Assembly: GCA_964370375.1 (NCBI GenBank) | Contig: CAYJIX010000006.1 | Span: 1 to 64,000 of the forward strand | Reading direction: 5' to 3' | Length of the DNA: 64,000 bases | Source: CAYJIX01 sp964370375 | GTDB taxonomy: Bacteria > Desulfobacterota > Desulfovibrionia > Desulfovibrionales > Desulfovibrionaceae | Shown here: piece after piece, positions 53,143-61,910 of the stretch | Numbering within the stretch: the first letter of the stretch is position 1 | How the letters are laid out: each line of letters opens with the position of its first letter | The notes under the pieces: model-generated | The model's database searches: none | Seen by the model: only the letters and a program-made list of their open reading frames with translations | What the model was told of the DNA's origin: nothing | Program-made: the position numbers and the translations under genes

Positions 53143-54435
53143 ATGAAGACTCTTTCCATTGTTATTCCTGTTTATAATAAATGGGAACTTACCAAGCAAT
53201 GCCTCACCTCCCTTGCCATAACCACGCAAGGCTTTGATGATTTGGAAGTTTTGCTGGTTGACAATGCCTCAAGCGATGCAACAGCCGTTATGTGCGCCGA
53301 TTTTGGCAGTGCTTTGTTTAATGACAGATTTCATTACCTTCGCATGCCCATGAACTATAATTTTGCAGGGGCTTGTAATAGAGGTGCAAAAGCTGCCAAA
53401 GGTCGTTATGTTTTTTTCTTGAACAACGATACTGTGCTTTTGGAAAATTGGTATGAACCTTTGCTTAAGGCGCTTACGAATGGCCTGCCCAATGGGCTGC
53501 GCCCTTCTGCTGTGGGGCCGCTTTTGCTCTATCCTGACGCTTTTGGCTTTAAAGACAGGGTGCAACATTTAGGCGTAGCGTTAACGCCAAGGCGTTCTGT
53601 TACGCATTTGTATGAATATCTTCCTGCGAATCACCCTTTATGCCACAAAACACGTAGTTTTCAGGCCATAACTGCCGCTGCCTTGCTCATGCCCTTGGCG
53701 TTATTTGAGCAAATGGGATGCTTTGATGAAGGCTATATTAACGGATTTGAAGATCTTGCCTTATGCGCACAATTAAAAGCTAGTGGTCATACCATGACCT
53801 GCGTTTCTGATTCTCGCATCTATCATTTGTGCAGCCAAACGCCGGGACGAAATGATCATGATCAAGCCAATGCCGAACGATTGTTTGAGCAATGCTCCTC
53901 AATCCTCACGGCTGATGAACACGCACTGGTTCAGGCTGATGGGTATAGGCTCAAGTTTACTGCGTGGCATACGTTTATGATTGCGCCGCCCATAAGGACT
54001 GTACACATGCTTCACAGAACCTTGCAAGCAAATCCAAGTAGGGATTGTGCGTTGGACTTGATCCGGCAAGAGCCTTTTTGGTTTGACGGATACCTCTGGT
54101 TGGCCGACTATGAAGATAAAGCAGGAAATGCAGATGCTGCCATGCAAGTGGCAAGTTTGGCCTGCGCCATGGATGCGTCGCCAAGTATCATGAAAATGTT
54201 ATGGCAGCTAGCTAAAAAGCACCAACAAGACGCACTGGCGGCGGATCTTTATGTGCGGTTGCGCAGCGTCCTTTGTACTAAGCAAGAGCGGCTACAAAGC
54301 TTTATGAACGCTCGCAAAACATTTCGAGGGCATTTTCCGGAACTTGTCGAAGATATAGATAAGCATTTAAGTAATGAAGATGTGTTTTATCAGCAAGAGG
54401 TCGTACCTTTGGCAAGCACGTTGGCTCAAGAATAA
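53143..54435 (+). CDS. Glycosyltransferase family 2 protein
   Basis: The 430-aa protein has an N-terminal GT-A fold: LSIVIPVYNKWELTKQCLTS, the nucleotide-sugar Asp in LLVDNASSDAT, GACNRGAKAAKGRYVFFLNN and the DxD-like NNDT, then FDEGYINGFEDLALCAQLK. Residues 300-420 appear helical and TPR-like (DKAGNADAAMQVASLACAMD). The donor and acceptor are unknown. It lies two genes from flagellin, so a role in surface or flagellin glycosylation is possible but unproven. Confidence 0.83.
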   Translation: MKTLSIVIPVYNKWELTKQCLTSLAITTQGFDDLEVLLVDNASSDATAVMCADFGSALFNDRFHYLRMPMNYNFAGACNRGAKAAKGRYVFFLNNDTVLLENWYEPLLKALTNGLPNGLRPSAVGPLLLYPDAFGFKDRVQHLGVALTPRRSVTHLYEYLPANHPLCHKTRSFQAITAAALLMPLALFEQMGCFDEGYINGFEDLALCAQLKASGHTMTCVSDSRIYHLCSQTPGRNDHDQANAERLFEQCSSILTADEHALVQADGYRLKFTAWHTFMIAPPIRTVHMLHRTLQANPSRDCALDLIRQEPFWFDGYLWLADYEDKAGNADAAMQVASLACAMDASPSIMKMLWQLAKKHQQDALAADLYVRLRSVLCTKQERLQSFMNARKTFRGHFPELVEDIDKHLSNEDVFYQQEVVPLASTLAQE

Positions 54436-54509
54436 CATACATGTGCAGGCATAGTTGCGCATCAAACATGTAGTTGAGCAGGCTTTATTGATACATCATG
54501 AGGTGGTGG

Positions 54510-55220
54510 ATGGATACACAAGAAGCATTACAGCAAATTCAAGCAAAGCTAGGGCATCGTTTTACGGATGAATCCTTGCTACAGATGGCATTGACGCACA
54601 GCTCATGGGTCAATGAGCATGGCGCGAAATCAGGCCATAACGAGCGGCTGGAATATCTTGGGGATGCGGTGCTGGAGCTTGCCGTTTCAACGGAATTGTA
54701 TCAACGTTTTTCAACGGCTAGGGAAGGAGAACTGACAAATTTGCGTTCGTCCTTAGTCAATACACAGGTTTTAGCTACGCTTGCTCGAAAGCTGTCTTTG
54801 GAGGGCGTTTTACGCCTTGGACGAGGGGAAGAAAGCCAAGGTGGGCGCAAGCGAGATGCTCTGCTTGCCGATGCTATGGAGGCAGTATTTGGCGCGTTGT
54901 ATCTAGATGCTGGCTTTATTAAGGCGCGTCATGTCATCAATTCCTTATATAAGGAGCTTGTGCCGCAACAATCGCAGGTAGCCCAACAAAAGGATTATAA
55001 GACTCAGCTCCAAGAAGCGACGCAAGACCAGCAGCTTAAAGAACGAGGCCTACCTGCCTATACCCTAGTGGGATCTGATGGGCCTGAACACAGCCGTGTT
55101 TTTACCGTGCGCGTGACCTTGCCTACGGGGCAAGATTTTACAGCGCAAGGGCCAAGCCTTAAACGTGCAGAGCAAGAAGCAGCCAAGTTGGCTTTGACGA
55201 TATTTGAACCAAAGGCATAG
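54510..55220 (+). CDS. rnc: Ribonuclease III
   Basis: Cleaves double-stranded RNA, including rRNA precursors. The 236-aa protein has the signature NERLEYLGDAVLEL at about residues 43-56, the second acidic site in LLADAMEAVFGALYLD, and a C-terminal dsRBD (about 158-232, YKTQLQEATQDQ to RAEQEAAKLAL). ATG 54510 follows AGGTGG; an ATG four codons earlier would include that site. Confidence 0.95.
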   Translation: MDTQEALQQIQAKLGHRFTDESLLQMALTHSSWVNEHGAKSGHNERLEYLGDAVLELAVSTELYQRFSTAREGELTNLRSSLVNTQVLATLARKLSLEGVLRLGRGEESQGGRKRDALLADAMEAVFGALYLDAGFIKARHVINSLYKELVPQQSQVAQQKDYKTQLQEATQDQQLKERGLPAYTLVGSDGPEHSRVFTVRVTLPTGQDFTAQGPSLKRAEQEAAKLALTIFEPKA

Positions 55221-55318
55221 TATTTTTTGTAGCTATACAAACCTTGCTCCATGCTCAGATGACGACTCGGCAAAAATTGCTGCCATACTTCAAAAGCAGA
55301 AAAAGTAAACCAAGTATC

Positions 55319-55348
55319 CGATCTAAGGAGGAAATCCTCCTTAGATCG
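55319..55348. terminator. Bidirectional hairpin between rnc and flagellin
   Basis: CGATCTAAGGAGG (55319-55331) and CCTCCTTAGATCG (55336-55348) form a perfect 13-bp stem with an AAAT loop. It lies between the convergent rnc and flagellin genes and probably ends both messages. Confidence 0.75.
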
Positions 55349-55383
55349 TTTGACTTTGGTCTGCCTTAGCCTACAAGATGGGC

Positions 55384-56283
55384 TTAGCCGCCGATAAGCT
55401 GCATAGCCATCTGAGGCAGAGAATTAGCTTGAGATAGCATAGCCACCGCAGACTGGGTGAGAATTTGGTTACGCACAAATTCGGTCATTTCAGTAGCCAC
55501 GTCCACGTCAGATATGCGTGATTCTGAGGCTTGAAGGTTCAAGGACTGTGTTTGCAGGTTGCTGATGGTGTTTTCCAACCTGTTTTGCAAGGCACCAAGG
55601 CTTGCGCGGATATTGTCCTTGGAAATAATTGCCTGGTCAATGGCTGTAAGTGCGTTCTGCGCGCCCGACTGGGTTGAAACGCTGAAGCCGGCTTCTTCAC
55701 CAACAAGGCTTGAAGATTGATTGCCAAGGCCCAATGAGGAGGCTGTTGTGGAGCCTATTTCAATGTAGTAATAGTCTTCAGCTGAGTCGTTACCCACGCC
55801 AAAGTGGATTTTAAGAGCTCCGGTGCTGTTTAAGCCAGAACCATCGTGAGCGCCTGAGAGTGTGCCGTCCAGAACTTTAATACCGTTAAAGTCTGTGGCG
55901 TTGGCGATACGGGTAATTTCTGAAGCCATGGCCTGATATTCAGAGTCAATGATCAAACGCTGAGTAGAGTTGTACGTGCCTGTTGCGGCTTGTTCTGCAA
56001 GCTCTTTCATGCGGATGAGTTTTTCGTCGATAATACCAAGAGCACCATCTGTGGTTTGAACCATAGAAATAGCATCATTGGCATTACGAATACCTTGTTG
56101 CATGGTTGAAATTTCTGCCCTCATAAGTTCGCGAATAGCAAGGCCTGCAGCGTCGTCAGCTGCGGTCCCTACGCGAAGACCGGAGGATAAGCGTCGTGTT
56201 GAAACGCTTAGGTTATCGTAACTGTTGTTCAAGTTCTGGGCCGCTGTCGCTGCCATCATGTTGTTATTAATGACCAAAGCCAT
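55384..56283 (-). CDS. fliC: Flagellin
   Basis: The filament subunit, 299 aa, is at the short end for flagellins. Conserved D0/D1 regions lie at both ends: ALVINNNMMAATAAQNL with RRLSSGLRVGTAADDAAGLA, and the C-terminal DVATEMTEFVRNQILTQSAV and SLPQMAMQLIGG. The central surface-exposed domain (about 135-205) is small. AAGGAG lies 8-9 nt before the ATG. A sigma-54 promoter lies about 40 nt upstream, so expression probably depends on RpoN and a flagellar activator. Confidence 0.97.
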   Translation of the reverse strand: MALVINNNMMAATAAQNLNNSYDNLSVSTRRLSSGLRVGTAADDAAGLAIRELMRAEISTMQQGIRNANDAISMVQTTDGALGIIDEKLIRMKELAEQAATGTYNSTQRLIIDSEYQAMASEITRIANATDFNGIKVLDGTLSGAHDGSGLNSTGALKIHFGVGNDSAEDYYYIEIGSTTASSLGLGNQSSSLVGEEAGFSVSTQSGAQNALTAIDQAIISKDNIRASLGALQNRLENTISNLQTQSLNLQASESRISDVDVATEMTEFVRNQILTQSAVAMLSQANSLPQMAMQLIGG

Positions 56284-56700
56284 AGGAATTCTCCTTAAAG
56301 TTAGTGGTTGTCAACAACTAAGCAACCACAGTGCCAAAGCTTTTTTTTAGTTGTAATGTAAGCATGTTAAATATTATCTAGACATCGGTATGGCGTTTTT
56401 TTCCTACCATTTTTTGTGGGATGACAAAAAATTTCCGATTGAGTACCATGACTCAGCATGGTTTTTGTGCAAAACGTATTGATAGGTTCATCATAAAAAC
56501 CGTATATGCATATATATATTCAATGATTTTATATGTATAACTGTGGTAGGTAATTATTTCAGGCAGGCAAAGGGCCTTTCTACAATGGCTGTTGGACAGC
56601 CTGAAAGGATAGCGGACTTGTGCCGTATACTAGGAGCCGTGTATACGTCGGCGTGCAAACGCCTTATTCCATGGCTTATGTAACTTTTTTTGGTGTTTGT
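56284..56700. other. Flagellin/GT9 divergent intergenic region
   Basis: Besides the sigma-54 promoter at 56322-56336, this AT-rich region has an inverted repeat GTGGTTG/CAACCAC overlapping the -12 element and a hairpin GGCTGT-tgg-ACAGCC near 56586-56600. The 27 codons from a GTG at 56620 are open in frame with the downstream gene and could extend it. Confidence 0.5.
56322..56336 (-). promoter_or_regulatory. Sigma-54 promoter of flagellin
   Basis: On the minus strand the sequence reads TGGCAC-TGTGG-TTGC, matching the sigma-54 consensus TGGCAC-N5-TTGC at every position, with the invariant GG and GC 10 bp apart. The start site would be near 56311, leaving a leader of about 28 nt containing the ribosome-binding site. 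Confidence 0.88.
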
Positions 56701-58131
56701 ATGTCGTTAGCCCCAACACTTCTTATTCAGATGCAGCGCATGGGCGATCTGGTCATGACCTTTCCATTGATGGAACGCATTGTGGCACGTGACCCCGATA
56801 GGCCTTTATGGGTTGTGGCAGAGCCTCATTTTTTTAATGAGCTTTTGCCTTTAACGCCTTCAGGGGTAACGTATGTGCCGTATGATGTTGCTAGAACCTT
56901 AGGCACATCCTCTTTACACAGCATCATCAATGTAAGTCACCGTGATAAGGCACTTGCCCTTGCCGGAAATTTGGAAAAGGCCAGCGAACATGGTGTTGTG
57001 GGGCTTTGCACTCGTAATAACGTGAATCATATTCGAGGTGATTGGGCTCTTTATAGGCAGTCCATTGTGGAGAACAACAGGCACAATCTTTTTCACTGGG
57101 CAGATTTGCACATGCTTGACCTTGAACCGCCAAATCCTTTGTCAGAAGGGGTATGGCCTACGCCTAAACCTATGGGTAGAAGAGGTAAAGTGGGCTTGTT
57201 TGTAGGCGCAAGTGAAGAGGGCAAGCGTCCGGAACCTGCGTTTTGGGGGGATTTAGCCAAGCAGCTGTATAAAAAAGGCTTGCACCCTGTTTTTTTGGGG
57301 GGGCCCGGTGATAAGGATATGGCTGCCAAGGCGAACCTGCATTCAGGATTGCCCGGGCATAACAATTTGGCAGGGCATTTTTCTTTGGCAGCGTTTACGG
57401 GTTTTGTGCAAACACTTGACCTTATGATCACGCCGGATACAGGCCCCATGCACCTTGCTGCGTGGGCAAAGGTTCCTGTGCTCAACATATCCATGGGGCC
57501 TGTTAATCCATGGGAAACAGGGCCCATGCCGCCAGGGCATTGGGTGTTAACTCCTGCACGAAGCTGTGCAGGCTGCTGGGTTTGTAAAAACGGCACGTTT
57601 CGTTGTAAAGACGCTTTTTTGCCAAGCCGAGTGGCCCGTCTTATAGAGGCCTTATTGCGCGGTGAGGCGGTGCAGCGTTTTCAGATACCGGGGGTGCGCC
57701 TTGGGTACACGGCACGGCGAAACGGGCTGTATGACATTGTTTATACAGAACATGAAAGCAACGTGCGTTTAACGCCCCATACAGCGCGTTACGCGTTAAG
57801 TAGGTTTTGGCAATCGTGGTTTTTAGAGGTTTTAGGGCAGAAAGCCCATGGTCTTGGCAACCCCATTAAAGAGCTAGAACCCATTTCGCACCTGTACAAG
57901 CCCTTGCTGCGAACTGCTGTTCGAGTGAACAACGCCTTGGCTCTTTCCTTACGTCATAAAGGCAAGGTACTGGGTGAGGATTTTTGGAGCACTGTGCCGC
58001 CTCTTGCACGGCCTTTTTCAAGCTACCTTCATCTATTGCTACAAAACGGAGACTATGAAAGGCCTGCCTGGGGTAGGGCTCTTACGTTGAGCGCGCACCT
58101 ATCAGAGCTGCTTTCAAGTGAAAAATTGTAA
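56701..58131 (+). CDS. Glycosyltransferase family 9 (heptosyltransferase-like)
   Basis: The 476-aa product has the GT9 plan: LLIQMQRMGDLVMTFPLMERI at the N-terminus, VGLFVGASEEGKRPEPAFWG, VFLGGPGDKDMAAK, and the donor-site TPDTGPMHLAAWAKVPVLNIS. Classic members add heptose to lipopolysaccharide core, but GT9 proteins beside flagellin in related bacteria may glycosylate other acceptors. A Cys-rich SCAGCWVCKNGTFRCKD segment and a roughly 130-residue C-terminal extension are atypical of WaaC/WaaF. The start may instead be GTG 56620. Confidence 0.83.
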   Translation: MSLAPTLLIQMQRMGDLVMTFPLMERIVARDPDRPLWVVAEPHFFNELLPLTPSGVTYVPYDVARTLGTSSLHSIINVSHRDKALALAGNLEKASEHGVVGLCTRNNVNHIRGDWALYRQSIVENNRHNLFHWADLHMLDLEPPNPLSEGVWPTPKPMGRRGKVGLFVGASEEGKRPEPAFWGDLAKQLYKKGLHPVFLGGPGDKDMAAKANLHSGLPGHNNLAGHFSLAAFTGFVQTLDLMITPDTGPMHLAAWAKVPVLNISMGPVNPWETGPMPPGHWVLTPARSCAGCWVCKNGTFRCKDAFLPSRVARLIEALLRGEAVQRFQIPGVRLGYTARRNGLYDIVYTEHESNVRLTPHTARYALSRFWQSWFLEVLGQKAHGLGNPIKELEPISHLYKPLLRTAVRVNNALALSLRHKGKVLGEDFWSTVPPLARPFSSYLHLLLQNGDYERPAWGRALTLSAHLSELLSSEKL

Positions 58132-58349
58132 GAGGCGCTTGGTATCTTGTTGACACTAAAAAAACATGAGAACAATTTGAAGTGCTATTCGTTTATAGCT
58201 AAAAACCCACAAAAAAAGTGCCGTAAAGCAAGAGCGCGTAATGCGATTTTCTGGCAAAGTTGTGATGTGGGTTCACTGTTTTTTAGGGTGACACTCCTTG
58301 CATTTTCAGCATCGGCTATCTGGTTGCGCAATAACGGTCCTTAGACTGT

Positions 58350-59303
58350 TTACACGCAATCATGAAGGTGCACAAATCCTATGGGTTTTTTGTCTTGTAC
58401 AACAAATAGCCCTGTGATGGTTCGTGAATGCATGATGTAACCGGCTTTGCTTGCCGCGCAATCTGCTTCCACAACAATGGGGTTTTCTGTCATAACCTCT
58501 TGCACGTGTTTTTGCATAAGGTCTGCACTCATATGCCGCCGCAAATCGCCGTCCGTGATGATGCCCACAAGCTCATTGTTGGTGTTAAGCACACCTGTAC
58601 AGCCAAAGCCCTTGCCTGTCATGACGTAGATAGCTTCACTCATGGGCGTGCCCACACAGACTAAAGGCATGGCCTCCTTCGTGTGCATGATTTCTGCAAC
58701 AGAGCGTAATTGTTTACCAAGTGCGCCGCCTGGATGGTAGGTGTTGAAGGCTTTTTCATCAAATCCGCGAACTTGCAAGACTGCCATGGCAAGAGCATCG
58801 CCAAGGGCAAGGGTTGCTGTGGTAGATGATGTGGGCGCGCAGCCAAAGGGGCATGCTTCGCCAAGTGGCGGCAAAACAAGACAAAAATCAGCCAGCCTGC
58901 CCAAGGTGCTTTGGGCGTTTTTTGTAATCGCCATAATGAGCATGCCTTTTTTGGTGGCATAGCCTAAAAGAGGGGCAAGCTCCTCTGTGTTGCCCGAATT
59001 GGAAAGCACAAGCAAAATATCATCCTGCAGCATCATGCCCAAATCACCGTGTGCTGCTTCAGTGGGGTGAATGAAATAGGCAGGTGTGCCTGTAGAGGCA
59101 AAGGTGGCAGCAATTTTACGCCCCACATGTCCGCTTTTTCCTATGCCGGACACAGCCACTCGTCCGCTGATGTTGAGCAATAGCTCTACGCACTTTTCAA
59201 AAATAGGGTCAAGGTTGTCTGCCAGGCTCAGGATTGTTTGGGCTTCTTGACGTAGGACTTTTTTGCCTATGTCCATGACATTGTGTTTGACGTTATCTTG
59301 CAT
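58350..59303 (-). CDS. kdsD: Arabinose-5-phosphate isomerase
   Basis: Converts ribulose-5-phosphate to arabinose-5-phosphate, the first step to Kdo of lipopolysaccharide. The 317-aa KpsF/GutQ-family protein has a SIS domain (about 35-175: RVAVSGIGKSGHVGRKIAAT, HPTEAAHGDLGM, LVLSNSGNTEE, GCAPTSSTTATLALGDALA) and two CBS motifs (about 205-317), including GIITDGDLRRHM. kdsB, a later step, lies just upstream on the same strand with 74 nt between, including a repeat fragment. Confidence 0.93.
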   Translation of the reverse strand: MQDNVKHNVMDIGKKVLRQEAQTILSLADNLDPIFEKCVELLLNISGRVAVSGIGKSGHVGRKIAATFASTGTPAYFIHPTEAAHGDLGMMLQDDILLVLSNSGNTEELAPLLGYATKKGMLIMAITKNAQSTLGRLADFCLVLPPLGEACPFGCAPTSSTTATLALGDALAMAVLQVRGFDEKAFNTYHPGGALGKQLRSVAEIMHTKEAMPLVCVGTPMSEAIYVMTGKGFGCTGVLNTNNELVGIITDGDLRRHMSADLMQKHVQEVMTENPIVVEADCAASKAGYIMHSRTITGLFVVQDKKPIGFVHLHDCV

Positions 59304-59349
59304 TGGTCATTCCGTTCTGTATTTGTTTGAATATTCTAGGAGCCATAGA

Positions 59350-59362
59350 GCCTGTTGAAAAA
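59350..59362 (+). repeat. Solo copy of the dispersed repeat end
   Basis: GCCTGTTGAAAAA matches the ends seen near 25.9, 35.9, 36.1 and 61.9 kb. No partner arm was found within the kdsB-kdsD gap, so this is probably a fragment. Confidence 0.5.
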
Positions 59363-59377
59363 TCCATTTCAGGCAAG

Positions 59378-60124
59378 CTACTTTGAGTCAGCAGGATTGT
59401 CATAATGGCCCATAATAGTACGCACAGTTTCAAGGTCTTCTGCTGTGTCAACGCCTTTTTCAAACGCTTTTGTTGTAAAAACTCGTATGGGGATACCTGC
59501 TTGCAAAAGGCGCAGCTGCTCTAATTTTTCCAGCTGTTCTAGGGGGCTTGGCGGCAGTGAGGCAAAGGTTTGTAAAGCCTTGGCCTTGTAGGCATACACG
59601 CCGATATGGCCTAGGTACGCGGTGTTATTGTTAGGGTCGCGCACATGAGGGATAGGGGCGCGGCTAAAATACAGGGCATTGCCTTGATTGTCGCAAACAA
59701 CTTTAACACAATGGGTTTTTTGTGCTTCAGTCTCTTCAATGGGGCTGCATAAAGTTGCCACCTGAATACTGGCATCAGAGCGCAGTGCGTGCGCCAACAG
59801 CTGCACAGCGTCGGGCCGCAATAGCGGTTCGTCGCCCTGAATATTGATATAGGCATCGGCCTTTTCCATGCAAGCAACCTCGTACACGCGGTCGGAGCCG
59901 CAGATACAGCTGGGTGAGGTCATACGCACATTGCCGCCAAAATCTTGTACCGCACGGGCAATGCGCATGTCATCGGTGGCCACAATAACGTCATCTAGTG
60001 CCGTTGCTTGCTTTGCCGCTTCGTATACATGTTGAATCATGGGCTTGCCGCAAATAGGCAGAAGCGGCTTTCCGGGCAAGCGTTCTGAGGCGTACCGCGC
60101 AGGAATGATTGCAAGAATGCGCAT
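59378..60124 (-). CDS. kdsB: 3-Deoxy-manno-octulosonate cytidylyltransferase
   Basis: Forms CMP-Kdo for lipopolysaccharide inner core. The 248-aa protein starts ILAIIPARYASERLPGKPL and has VIVATDD, ICGSDRVYEVA, INIQGDEPL with the metal-binding Asp, YFSRAPIPH, GHIGVYAYK and LEQLEKLEQLRLLQAG. ATG 60124 follows AAAGGAG at good spacing; the longer frame to 60202 is not supported. Confidence 0.95.
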   Translation of the reverse strand: MRILAIIPARYASERLPGKPLLPICGKPMIQHVYEAAKQATALDDVIVATDDMRIARAVQDFGGNVRMTSPSCICGSDRVYEVACMEKADAYINIQGDEPLLRPDAVQLLAHALRSDASIQVATLCSPIEETEAQKTHCVKVVCDNQGNALYFSRAPIPHVRDPNNNTAYLGHIGVYAYKAKALQTFASLPPSPLEQLEKLEQLRLLQAGIPIRVFTTKAFEKGVDTAEDLETVRTIMGHYDNPADSK

Positions 60125-60304
60125 AAAAACTCCTTTATGTGATGCATTAAGCGCAGCACCGGCATGAGAAAAGAGGTTGAGTCCTGCAGCAATCTGTGTC
60201 AATAATGTGAAAAATCTAGCGAACTATCACAGAAAGCACAAGGTTTTATTTTGCACTAAGGCTTTATGATAGCTAATTGAATGAGTAAATATTATGAGGT
60301 AGTT

Positions 60305-61147
60305 ATGTCACAGCTGACTCGGCTTGAAATGAACGTGAAAGAAGAAGATGTGGATATGGTAATCGGGCTTCTTTTTCAAATGGTATCGTATGGTTGGGAA
60401 GAGGAAAGTTTGCCAACAGGCGATACGCGCTTTCGTATCCATAGTGAAAATACGGAACTTATAGAAACTATTTGCCAAAATGTTCGCGCAAAAGCCCCTG
60501 AAGTCACCATGACAACAAGTACCATAGCCAATCAGGAATGGACGGCTGCTTGGCGTGAATTTTTTACGCCTGTCCCTTGTGGGCGTTTTGTTGTGATACC
60601 GCCATGGCTTGAGCATGAAAGCAAGCTGTTTGCGCCAAAACTGCCTATTATCATCGAGCCGCGCTCAGCCTTTGGCACAGGTCATCATAACACCACGGTG
60701 TTATGCCTTGAAGCGCTCTCACTTTTTGCAGATGAAGGTCTTTTGCTCCCTACTATGAACTTTTTGGATGTGGGCACAGGGTCAGGCGTCCTTGGTATTG
60801 GTTGCGCGTTGCTTGGTTTGAACGGTTTAGGAGTGGATATTGACCCCGTGGCCATAGACAATGCCTGTGAGAACGCCCACATCAATAACGTAGGGCAGGC
60901 TTTTGCTGTGCAAGCAGGTTCCATGGAGCTTGTCCAAAATATGGTGTTTGATGTGGTTGTGGCCAATATCCTGGCAGACCCTCTTAAAAGCATGGCTTCA
61001 CAAATCAAAGCCTGCATGAAGCCACAAGGAAGGCTGATCCTTTCAGGCCTTTTAGAGCTTCAGGCTGACCAAGTGGAAGCCGCTTATGCTGAGCTTGGCC
61101 CGGCCAGACGTTTGATATCCGGAGAATGGGCTGCGCTTATGTGGTAG
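60305..61147 (+). CDS. prmA: Ribosomal protein L11 methyltransferase
   Basis: Trimethylates L11 with SAM. The 280-aa protein has a PrmA-type N-terminal region (EWTAAWREFFTPVPCGRFVV), the linker IIEPRSAFGTGHHNTTVLCLE and a methyltransferase core with FLDVGTGSGVLGIGCALLG, GVDIDPVAIDNA and the post-I VVANILADPL. ATG 60305 follows GAGGT; an ATG eight codons earlier is less likely. Confidence 0.93.
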   Translation: MSQLTRLEMNVKEEDVDMVIGLLFQMVSYGWEEESLPTGDTRFRIHSENTELIETICQNVRAKAPEVTMTTSTIANQEWTAAWREFFTPVPCGRFVVIPPWLEHESKLFAPKLPIIIEPRSAFGTGHHNTTVLCLEALSLFADEGLLLPTMNFLDVGTGSGVLGIGCALLGLNGLGVDIDPVAIDNACENAHINNVGQAFAVQAGSMELVQNMVFDVVVANILADPLKSMASQIKACMKPQGRLILSGLLELQADQVEAAYAELGPARRLISGEWAALMW

Positions 61148-61254
61148 CTTTGCAAGTGGTTTGGACGCATGAGGTGGTGATACTCATTGCCTTTGGCACA
61201 AAGTACGCGTATATCAATAGTGTAATAACGCCCGTTGCGGCAAAGGAGACAGGT

Positions 61255-61566
61255 ATGAACAAAGCGAAAGTATGGGCCATGGCCTTTGTTACGGTGCTTT
61301 TACTTGGAAGCGTAGCTGCCTATGGCGTGGCAGCACAAAAAGCAGATCCAGCCAACGGTAAAAAACTTTTTGCCGCCTGCGTGTCCTGCCATTCAGCACA
61401 AGGCAAATGGGTTGCCGGAAAGCCGGTTGATAAGCTTGTGCGCGCCATGCAGCATTTTCAAACAGGAAGCTTTACCAAAGGGCGCGATAAACGCATGCAA
61501 GCCTTGCTCAAGCCCATGAGCCAAAAGGAGCTTATGGATTTAGCCACGTATATGAATAGTTTGTAA
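61255..61566 (+). CDS. Small periplasmic c-type cytochrome (c553-like)
   Basis: The 103-aa protein has a signal peptide to about AYGVAA-Q (residue 27). One heme site follows, Cys42-x-x-Cys45-His46 (AACVSCHSAQG), and a Met in ALLKPMSQKEL is the likely sixth ligand. The C-terminal MDLATYMNSL helix is typical of class I cytochromes c. It probably carries electrons in the periplasm; its redox partners are not in the window. AAGGAG lies 8 nt before the ATG. Confidence 0.88.
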   Translation: MNKAKVWAMAFVTVLLLGSVAAYGVAAQKADPANGKKLFAACVSCHSAQGKWVAGKPVDKLVRAMQHFQTGSFTKGRDKRMQALLKPMSQKELMDLATYMNSL

Positions 61567-61910
61567 AATCACGATCAATGGCTGCACGCAGGTATGGGCA
61601 TGCCGTTTTTTCAGGCTGATGAAAAAGGGCTGCCTGGGGTGTCAGAAGGCGTTTTTCAGAACGGCATGGACCAAAGCGTCCTATGCCGCCCTGTAAAACA
61701 CCTCCTTCCTACCATCCAACCCTTTTTGAACAGCCTGCCGCTAGCGACGGTTGAAAAAGCACTGTCTGCTACAGGATGTAGCAGAAGCCGCGCAGCGGAG
61801 CTAGTCAAAGACAAGCTGGAACTAGCTTCTAGCCTGTAGAAAAATAATATGATGAGATTTTCATCAAAAGTATTAAAAGTATTTTGAAACGAAAATTTTC
61901 AACAGCCTGT
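61567..61910. repeat. Repeat-rich gap between cytochrome c and thiC
   Basis: CATGCCGTT (61599-61607) and AACGGCATG (61660-61668) form a 9-bp inverted repeat after the cytochrome gene. CTTTTTGAACAGCCTG (61722-61737) is the exact complement of the repeat end at 36050-36065. A further unit runs from GGTTGAAAAAGC near 61749 to ATTTTCAACAGCCTG (61895-61909), with an inner hairpin TCTGCTACA-gga-TGTAGCAGA (61765-61785). An open frame across 61594-61839 looks like chance within these repeats. Confidence 0.55.

Noticed and set aside
58147..58344. 65-aa Lys-rich open frame after the GT9 gene
   Set aside because: No ribosome-binding site, unusual composition and no recognisable motif; treated as non-coding.
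61594..61839. 81-aa open frame between cytochrome c and thiC
   Set aside because: It is built from the dispersed repeats and their hairpins, so the open frame is probably incidental.
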